A stretch of 50,045 bases of DNA, from NCBI GenBank assembly GCA_032718475.1, contig JAUCBJ010008933.1, positions 1 through 50,045 of the forward strand, written 5' to 3'. Origin of the DNA: Nemertoderma westbladi (Eukaryota; Xenacoelomorpha; Nemertodermatida; Nemertodermatidae). This document shows, piece after piece, positions 18,798 through 26,850 of the stretch. The notes beneath the pieces are model-generated. The model was not told the DNA's origin and ran no database searches. It worked only from the letters and a program-made list of their open reading frames with translations. Positions within the stretch are counted from its first letter, which is position 1. Every line of letters begins with the position of its first letter. The position numbers and the translations under genes were made by a program.

Positions 18798-20039
18798 ACC
18801 CTTCTCATCATGTTGACAAACTCTTATAAACTGTGATTTATCGACAACGAATTATGGACCCCCTTTAAACCAACTGTAACCACGCATGGTATTTGTGTTT
18901 CCTCGTGTGTTATGTGGAGTCCAGCATCACCCTGCAGATGTTTCGACTGACGCAGGGTCGTTTATGTATTGTTTACCCTGATTTTGGTCATCAGGACCTA
19001 CGATATTGGATTATTGGAAATGGAAAAGATTTGAAGTGGAATTCATTGTATTCATTGCAGTATGTTATGTTGTCCGTTGCGTGCGCAGTTCGGGGCGTAG
19101 GCGGTGTAACGAGTCCAGCTGTAGATCCCGGATTGCCGCGCAACACCCCCTCTATCCCGTTATTCTGGTGGGTCCATGGTGCATCCACATGACTTCGACG
19201 ATAGAGGGTTTTATGTTCTCAGTCGCGTTATTCTGGTGGGACCGTTACGTGGATTTTGGGGCGTAGGCGGTGTAACGAGTCCAGCTGTAGATCCCAGAAT
19301 GTTGCGTAACCCCATCCCACATGACTTCGTCGACTGAGCTTTATGTTGTTGGGAGTGTTATTCTGGTGGGTCCATGGTGCATCCACGTGACTTCACTCCC
19401 AGCGTCGTCATTGTCCGTTACGTGCGCAGTTTGGGGCGTAGGCGGTGTAACGAGTCCAGCTGTAGATCCCAGATTGCCGCGTAACACCCCTTCCACGACA
19501 AAGATTAACCAAAGAAAATGATTGAATATAGTTGGAAATGATGAAAAGGATCAGACAACTCTACTATAAACCTGAATGATGACGCATATACTGATGAAAA
19601 TGAAATGATGCGCACCCTGGTGCTGCGCTTATAACAAATGATGATAGCCGGGGGGCTATAAACCCAATGATGATGTGGAAATAAATAAATGTGAAATAAA
19701 TGGTGGAAATAAATGTGTTGAAATATATGTGGAAATAAATGAAATGAGATGAAATAATAATGAAATGAAAAAAGACAAAAAAAAGGTATAAAAGAGGTCA
19801 AAGAAAAGAATTGGAAAAAAAAGGACAAAAAAGTCATAAAAAACTGGTTGGATATTATGTATAGCTATAGTAACTGTAAATGCTGAATGTATTAGCAATA
19901 AGATGATAGATGCCTATATAGCAATGTTATTAATAAACTGAATTAAATAAAAAACTGAATTATTCTGCTATCGCTATAGTTTCAGACTTTCTGGACTTAT
20001 AATTAACTGATCTAATTTGTAACGGATATAATCGTAAAT
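18798..20039 (+). other. BEL-1 spacer between pol remnant and 3' ORF, with three ~170-bp repeats
   Basis: GGGGCGTAGGCGGTGTAACG, followed by AGTCCAGCTGTAGATCCC, occurs at about 19093, 19258 and 19434. Between copies, TTATTCTGGTGGGTCCATGG and CATCCACATGACTTCG also recur. From 19640 to 19900 the sequence is purine-rich low complexity (AAATAAATG words). A good 3' splice-site-like stretch (pyrimidine-rich, then TTTCAG) ends at 19985, 54 bp before the 3' ORF start. No protein of this spacer is convincing. Confidence 0.7.
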
Positions 20040-22640
20040 ATGGACCCAAATCGCCAAATTATCGGCGAATTACGTAACACGATAGATCTACTGGAATATT
20101 CGCAACCCGGATCCCCTGACTTTGATACAAATTGGAGCACCCTGCTAAATGAGAACGTGCGAGTCATTAAATTCACCGGGCGAGAGGGACCGGATTCTAA
20201 GAATCTACGAGCCCTCCGGTTAGCTGATGCTAGTACGAGACTGAAAAGAACTCGGAATGCAAAGGCAACCAGAGGGGACGATTCGTAGTTTTGGGAAACG
20301 TTCCGGCAGAGCGTCTACAGATCCCGATGTTTGATCTACGACAACGAGGGAAACGCGACGCCCACCTCGAAAGCGATTACGTTGGCGAGATGTCAAAGTT
20401 TCGTCGACGACAAGAGTACGTACCTCGCCCACTGGGGAAACCTGTCGGAGTGTACGGCGACGCTTCGAGAGGAACGCGTATCGATTATCCAGAACCGCGA
20501 CGACTACCAGGAAAATTACGGGGCGAAAGAATATGGTCGATCCTTAGTCGTCGTCCTCGGAACCCTGGACGGTTTGGTACTGGTGTGCCGAATATTCCCG
20601 ACACCCAGACAGGAAGTGCAGGCAGCCGGAGCGATCTGGTTGCTGCCTCCGGAAATCCAAAAGATCCTCTTCGACTTCGACGTCATTAAAATCGGGTCGG
20701 ATATCAAGGCGGACGTCCGGAACGACTACGCGAACGCTCCCGCAGGAAGAAACCGACAAAACGACCTCAACGCACTTAGCCATTGCATCGACACTCAAAC
20801 GCTGCTAGCCTGGTTAAGATTCGCCGAATTCATGCGAGGATTCCAAGAAGTGAGACCGACGAAATCCGGGATCGGCTACCTCGCTGTGCTAAACGGCGGT
20901 ATCGACTTCAAACCCCAGAAATACCGGGACTATAATAAAATATACGGCGGATACCCGGGATTAGAGATAAAGAGCGAGCGAGAGGGTCGATGGAAGGACA
21001 TCGATCGGAAGTGGACGATACACCAAAGGTGGGAGAATCCCGATCGACGGAGCTATATCTACGTCGTTATGGAGTGCTACACCGTCGCTAAGTTTATCTG
21101 TAGAACTCTCGATAACCTTATTACGGCGGTCCCCCTTTCCTTCGTCGACTACGACTGGAACGAGGTTATAAACCACGCGTTTAAAGCGGTCGAGAACATT
21201 ACACCGGGAGAATCGAAAACACCCGCCGTTATCGATTCCTGGGACGAGAGCGGACCTTACGACATCCCTACGATTACCGAACTTCTCGGTGCGGAGGAGC
21301 CTCTGATCTCCTCGGAAGGGGAAGAGATATGGCTAAACGAGGGTGTTCTACTCTCCACCCCGAAGCGACAACTCGAGCCGGAGGCCGCGTACGGACCGGC
21401 CGCCAAACGGGTTGCCTCGGCCGAACCGATGAAGAGAGCAGGCGTCTACACCCCACGCGGCTCCGGTAGCCCCGCGAGAGAGGTAGCCACTACAGCTGCA
21501 TTGAGCGACTTCGGCGACATATGCCAACGGTTATCCCCGTATCCTTTCCCGGGCGGCGAAGATTGGTCGTCGGAGATTCCGAGTACCAGCCACCAACGGA
21601 CCCGCTCAGCGATACTGGTCGAGGAAGGCCCCAGCGATGCGCCGACACCCGACGATCTCCTCGGTATCCCTCCGTCGAAAACCCCGGCACCTCTTCGCCG
21701 ACCAGCGGTGGCTACTACACCCGCCGTTCCTCAGGACCCTATGCGACTAACCCGTTGGTACGCCGAGCAAACTGAATGGATCCACCGCCAGAAACGGTCA
21801 TCCGAGTTGAGACCAGCGGGACACAAAGAGGGTTATCGGAGCAAGAACATACTACGCAAAAGCCTAGCATTCCGCGGGCTACCGACCACCGAGAATATTC
21901 CGAAGAGCGACCGACGACTCGAATACTACGTCGGCGTCCCGATTCCGATATTCCCCGGTCGAGAAACGCAGTTGGAGGTATGCGGCGACTGCGGCTCGGA
22001 GCAGTGCCCACGCGGCAGAAGGAATCGGGTTACCGATTCTTGCCTCCAGCTCCTCGGGATACTCTATTGCCCATACTGTGCGATATCGGGCCACGACGTT
22101 TCGGTCTGTCCGATCCTTTATAACCTCTGCACCACGTGCGGTTTCCGTGGACATTCCGCTAGCCCCCGCTGCTATATCAAATGTCCTACCAAAGACATAA
22201 CCGCTATGGGCAATATGGTCATGTTTGAGACATACGCAAACAGCCACTTAAAGACCAAGTTTCGGAGAAACGCTCGGAATATCGCGCAGGAGATGGCGTG
22301 CGGATATTTCTCCTTCCCGGAACGCCTCTACACGTCGGCCACGCTACCTTTCCATTACGTGGATCTGCTACTGAGCGCTGGATTATTCGGCCCATTCGAA
22401 GTCATTAGACGATTATACTCGTATAAAGAGGAGTTCGGTGACGGAGAATGGTTCCTAGAGGCACGCAACTCCGAGTTGGAAAGACGAACCGACATGATCC
22501 CGATGCCTTCGAAAGGAAGAGCCGCCAGGAGACAAGCCGAAGCGTTACTCACAATTGATGTTGACGCTCCTCTACCAGCCATAGCGATCGATGAGAGTCG
22601 ACGGGCGAAGAGACGAAAGGCGTACCAGAAAAAGAAATAG
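20040..22640 (+). CDS. BEL-1 extra 3' ORF: 3'-5' exonuclease-like fold plus zinc knuckles, one in-frame TAG
   Basis: One frame of 867 codons from ATG 20040 to TAG at 22638, interrupted by TAG at 20286-20288 (codon 83). Roughly residues 168-357 resemble the DEDD-type 3'-5' exonuclease fold (RNase D/WRN/EXD1 group). The string runs SLVVVLGTLDGLVLVCRIF, LLPPEIQKILFDFDVIKIGSD, DLNALSHCIDTQTLLAWL, and a final SYIYVVMECYTVAKF helix where the family has YxxxD. The first acidic motif is not visible and the last aspartate is glutamate, so catalysis is doubtful. A proline/serine-rich middle follows. Then come cysteine clusters including an exact CX2CX4HX4C knuckle (CPYCAISGHDVSVC, 22068-22109) and a CX2CX4HX5C variant (22128-22172). 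The tail is lysine/arginine-rich. Composition is clearly GC-richer than its flanks. Position corresponds to an env-like accessory ORF. The domain call is by eye. Confidence 0.6.
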
Positions 22641-22806
22641 TGGATTGGGATATTCCAGGAACATTTATCGAACATTTATTTTTATACAAACTCTAGGCCA
22701 AATTAATTAAAAAACTATGCAATATTAAATTTGGGTTTTTTATATTGGGAATGACCTACGCAAACTCAATCGACCGACAGACTTCACGAAGGTCATTGGG
22801 GGGGAC
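22641..22806 (+). promoter_or_regulatory. Region before the 3' LTR: hairpin and G-rich tract
   Basis: AATGACCT (22750-22757) and AGGTCATT (22790-22797) form an 8-bp stem that ends directly before TGGGGGGGAC (22797-22806) and the LTR start. The G-rich run is in the place of a polypurine tract that would prime plus-strand DNA. Confidence 0.6.
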
Positions 22807-24414
22807 TGTTCGCGGTATTTCAACTTTCCATAACGCGAGTTGAATATTTTTGTATTTTATTAAAATTGATTATTCCGATATTACTACCGGGTGCGGGACC
22901 ATGGGTTTTGGGCACATTCAATAAACTGGGGGCGATTTATGGGCGAACTTTGGGGCAACTTACAGGGTACAGGAATAATTTCATAGTTATAAGGGCCAGG
23001 GGGGATGGAAAATGCAAGCAGTATTCAGGTTAGCCTGAGTACTATTAGGCCCTGGCCAACTTCCTGCTGCCTGTAGGGGTGGATTTGGTAATGCGCCAGG
23101 CCTAAAGGACAAGGACTGCCCTTAGCGGTCCCTGGCCAACAGCAGCCATTACGAGACTGAAAAGAACTCGGACCGCTGACTGCTTGTGTCAGGGATTTGC
23201 GACGGGCACCGACGGCCCCTTAGTAGCCAAGCCGTTCTGGTTCTCGATGATCGAACCCCGGGGTTCGTGAGGGGTGGAGCGGACACGCGAACAGGTGGCC
23301 AACTAACGACTGCCCCCTGACCTAAGCCGTACTGGTTCTCGATGACCGATCCCTTCGGGGTTCGTGAGGGGTGGGACGGACATGCGAAAGGGCTGGCCAC
23401 AGGACAGGTTTGACAAGGACTGCCCTTAGCGGTCTCTGGTCAACGGCAGCTACTACGAGCCTGAAAAGAACTCGGAACGCTGACTGCTTGTACTGGGATT
23501 TGCGACAGGAACCGACGACAGACCCCTTAGCCAAGCCGTTCTGGTTCTCGATGATCGTTCCCTTCGGGGTTCGTGAGGGGTGGAGCGGACACGCGATGGG
23601 GTCGAAAGACAAAGGACTAGACTCGACTAGACTCTACCGGCCTACCGACTGTTCGGAGCAGTTTCTCGGCTGCCGAAGCGACTACGAGCCTGAAACGGAC
23701 TCGGAAAGCCTAGGTGGTTGGGTTTCTGTGATGAACTGACGGACCCCTAGCCAAGCCGTTCTGGTTCTCGATGATCGAACCCTTCAGGGTTCGTGAGGGG
23801 TGGAACGGACACGCGAACGGGTCCACCGACACGACAGACTCCTAGCCAAGCCGTACTGGTTCTCGATGACCGAACCCTTCGGGGTTCGAGAGGGGTGGTA
23901 CGGATACGCGACAGAGTCTACCGACTGGACCGACCCTTAGCCAAGCCGGGCTGGTTCTCAATGATCGTTCCCTTCGGGGTTCGTGAGGGGTGGAACGGAC
24001 ACGCGACAGGGTCGACCGACACCGACACTACGGCACTAAGACTGGGACTGAGGGAAAATCTGGGGAACATTAGGTAGGCTAAAATTCTGAGCGAACAGTG
24101 GGTTATTAAATAATATACCGTAGGGATTTATATTATCGTGTATAATTATTGTGAATATTTGGTGTATATTGATTTGGGGAAGCCCAAAATTATTCTTAAT
24201 CAGGGTTCAATATTGTGAACAAGGTTCAACAGAGTTCAGTTACATTAAAGAGTATATCCAACTAATGCAGCTTTTTCTCAACCGCAACCCTGCATCTCAG
24301 AAAACATTCCCTCCCCACAATCAATATCCGGTGACTGGCCGGGGCTCGGTGGTCTGTAAAGTCACGTCTCCAGCATCGGCGTTTTTCCCCCCTGGTGTTG
24401 GGATAACGGAAACA
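22807..24414 (+). repeat. 3' LTR of BEL-1
   Basis: Same length within one base as the 5' LTR and nearly identical. Differences noted by eye are about nine substitutions (for example GGGTACGG to GGGTACAG near 22969, and the loop TTCG to TTCA in the fourth hairpin near 23790) and one G-run length change. Ends ATAACGGAAACA and is followed by the target duplication GTAAA. Confidence 0.93.
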
Positions 24415-24420
24415 GTAAAT

Positions 24421-25095
24421 CCTTAATAATAATAATAATAGTTCCAGATATCGACAACTCTGTTACAAAATGAGTTCTGTACAATTTGTAGTCCCAAAAA
24501 GGTTTAAATAGTTTAAAATTATGGCCTCTGTTTCTGAAATTATTACTTAAAATAAAAAAGTAAGTAAAATCTAAATCAACATGCTTACTAATAATACTAA
24601 AAACCATTTTTAAATCCAAAATAATTATACGTACGTTTCAAGTTGTTGCAGCGTCAAGAAACGTAACCTCTCAATGTAAATGTAACTGCTTTGACTTACA
24701 GCGTGAAAAAAGACACCGAGTGATGATATATCGCGTTCTATTTCAATACCGGTACTTCCTAGCCGGAAGAGTGAGGAAAACACAGTAGGCCTATACAGTA
24801 CTCTAATAACGGTCGAAGTATGACTTTTAACAATTCTAAATGCCTCCTTATCTTGTTCACGAGTATGTACAGTACATAAAACTTTAAGTCATAGCTTACT
24901 GTAACACCCAAATCTCTGCAATATTTATTACTTTTTATCACATTACCGTTAAGGGAATATTGTACTGGGGACAACTTAATACCATGCGTAGATGAATGCA
25001 TGCCAGCGAATTTGTCTGCAGAAATTCTGACCTGCCAATTACTGGCCCAAAACTCAACTAACACGAGGGCATCAGCCAGAGATTGACTGGCAGAT
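24421..25095 (-). mobile_element. LINE 3' fragment, minus strand
   Basis: Same family as 11700-14110. On the minus strand it shows EFWASNWQVRISADKF (thumb), NKYCRDLGVTVSYDLKF, RPLLEYC, and, after frameshifts, FRNRGHNFKLF (24500s), ending in a TAA-type array at 24424-24440. The RT catalytic part is missing. It lies tail-to-tail with the LINE ending at 14110 once the BEL-1 insertion between them is discounted. Confidence 0.78.
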
Positions 25096-25538
25096 GATTT
25101 ACTGTACGTGTACAGTACCTGAAGTATCCTAAATATAAAGTATCAAATTATCATTATATGCCTAAAGTATCAGGTAAGTTATTATTTACATATTGCTAAA
25201 ATAATAAGAGACTGGTAACGCAAAAGTGTTCTTTGCGGTCTTAGTGTTAAAGCCTTTGAGGCAAAAATGTGTCGTTTTTGTGCAATGCGCGAACTACTCG
25301 AAAAACTGGCATTATCTCGAGGGATTGGAGAACGTATAAAACTTACGCCCTCTAACGTTTATTTTAGTACAGAGCTATAATGACGAAATCACCAGTGGCC
25401 AATGGGCCAGCCTTTCTCTTTGACCCGCATTTTCTATGTTAATTCCCGGCCAATCAGCACGATTTTCACTTTACGATTTGTCAAGGTCATATATGAATAT
25501 GCCGCAGTGTGACAAAATCATTCTTCAGTCTTTAGCCC
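25096..25538. other. No gene; contains a module shared with 43797-44005
   Basis: AATGACGAAATC (25378) and GCACGATTTTCACTTTACG (about 25459), then TTCAGTCTTTAG (25524), recur in the same order at 43797-44005. A TATAAAAC word is present at about 25335. This may be an upstream promoter-type module or an old LTR piece. Confidence 0.5.
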
Positions 25539-25539
25539 A

Positions 25540-25802
25540 GCGCCACCCAGTTGGGTAGCACCCACCATTCCCATTGAGGCTGTGCCATAGGTCAGGACCG
25601 ACCCTTCACCTTACTGCTGTTTTACATACATCATAGCCTACCGGTTGTTGTGTCTGTGTCTTCCATATTACCGCAGTACCGCGTTTGTGCTGCATACCTA
25701 TCTGTCCCATTATACTGTTATACAGTTATATGAGTTGTGATACATATACAGTACGTTTGCCTTTGTTGCTGTTCATACACCAGCTTCTCCTTTACCTTGG
25801 CG
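25540..25802 (+). repeat. 5' LTR of the gypsy element
   Basis: Matches 30926-31197 from GCGCCACCCAGTTGGGTAGC to TCTCCTTTACCTTGGCG. Lacks a short TTATACTTCTGTTA-type insertion present in the 3' copy and has five extra bases (CAGTA) near 25750. Confidence 0.85.
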
Positions 25803-26228
25803 TGGTGACAGCTTGTGTTCGATCTCCATTGCCTTGATTACCTAATCCAGTAATTTACTTATTCTGTTATTCCAGTATTTGTATTCTACAACTCTACCAT
25901 TCTGCCATTACCGACACAGGTACTTCAAGCCACTAGGCCAATAGCACATAGGCCTAGACGACGTTCCCAATCTGCTACACTACCGGTACTTTCACCAGGG
26001 AGAATTAAATTCCTTACAACTGTACAACGGCACCGGTCAGCCAGTGTTCGTTTACTGCATACCGGTACAGCTTTACCTAACTGACTGTCCCCAAAGTAAT
26101 TATACCCGAATGCCGAACTGTTAGTTTTACCAATCAAAATCAATCAATCTTAAAAGACGTTTTATTTATTCCAGTACTGCCTGTCAGCCTTCCCTGCCAA
26201 TCTACAGTCCGTAGTCAGTCATCAGGTC

Positions 26229-26850
26229 ATGGATCGGCCACAGTTCAAGTCACCACGTTTAGTTGCTCTAACAAAAACAGAAACCATAACTACTTTTGAA
26301 AACTGGCGTCAGAGTTTACTGTTTAATATCTCTTTCACCAGAGTTCAAACGCTTTACCCTCCCGGGCACAGTTTGGTTGCCAGCCACAGACCCTGATCCA
26401 CACCGCGGTTTTACAAATGATGGCAACGATGTTCCTGCTGCTACCCGACAGTCTGCTGCAGCGATTGCCCACAGTTTGGAAATCATGCTGGGTTTTATCT
26501 CTAACCTTGCTCCCATAGTTGCTCGTGAGTCAATCATAAGAGATTCTACATCCTTACAGTCCATATGGCAAACAATTCGCTTACATTATGGTTTTCAGCA
26601 AACAGGAGCTCAGTTTTTAGCATTCCTAGATCATAAGCTTGAGTTAGACGATTGCCCACAGTTTGGAAATCATGCTGGGTTTTATCTCTAACCTTGCTCC
26701 CATAGTTGCTCGTGAGTCAATCATAAGAGATTATACATCCTTACAGTCCATATGGCAAACAATTCGCTTACATTATGGTTTTCAGCAAACAGGAGCTCAG
26801 TTTTTAGCATTCCTAGATCATAAGCTTGAGTTAGACGAACGCCCGGAGGA
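26229..26850 (+). pseudogene. Gypsy gag N-terminal half, broken by a frameshift and a 187-bp duplication
   Basis: Starts MDRPQFKSPRLVALTKTE at ATG 26229. The frame shifts near 26330 and continues LSPEFKRFTLPGTVWLP through IIRDSTSLQSIWQTIRLHYG. At about 26651 the preceding 187 bp (26464-26650) are repeated almost exactly (one difference noted, GATTCTAC to GATTATAC), which shifts the frame again and causes a stop at 26689-26691. The second copy rejoins the long gag-pol frame. The helical SLQSIWQTIRLHYGFQ segment resembles Gag proteins of a Ty3/gypsy lineage common in marine invertebrates. The lesions prevent a full Gag-Pol. Confidence 0.8.
26464..26837 (+). repeat. 187-bp tandem duplication inside gag
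   Basis: 26464-26650 and 26651-26837 are near-identical head-to-tail copies, joined at a shared CGA. Because 187 is not a multiple of three, the duplication itself breaks the frame. The near identity implies a very recent event. Confidence 0.92.

Larger units (their letters stand above)
14145..24419 (+). mobile_element. Complete non-autonomous BEL/Pao-type LTR retrotransposon (element BEL-1)
   Basis: Two 1.6-kb direct repeats (14150-15758 and 22807-24414), each beginning TGTT and ending AACA, are flanked by the 5-bp duplication GTAAA at 14145-14149 and 24415-24419. The inside carries a 63-codon ORF, a gag-like ORF, remnants of protease, RT N-terminus and the integrase C-terminal DUF5641-like region, a repeat-rich spacer and a large 3' ORF. 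The RT core, RNase H and integrase core are absent. By eye the LTRs differ at about nine positions plus one indel, mostly C/T or G/A, so insertion was recent and must have used enzymes supplied in trans. Confidence 0.93.

Noticed and set aside
19505-19898. Minus-strand frames rich in F, I, S and H as membrane proteins
   Set aside because: They are translations of the low-complexity AAATAAATG purine-rich stretch on the plus strand.
20040-22640. Envelope-like glycoprotein in the 3' ORF of BEL-1
   Set aside because: No signal peptide, no hydrophobic membrane segment and no furin-type site in a suitable context; the Cys/His clusters and basic tail point to nucleic-acid binding.
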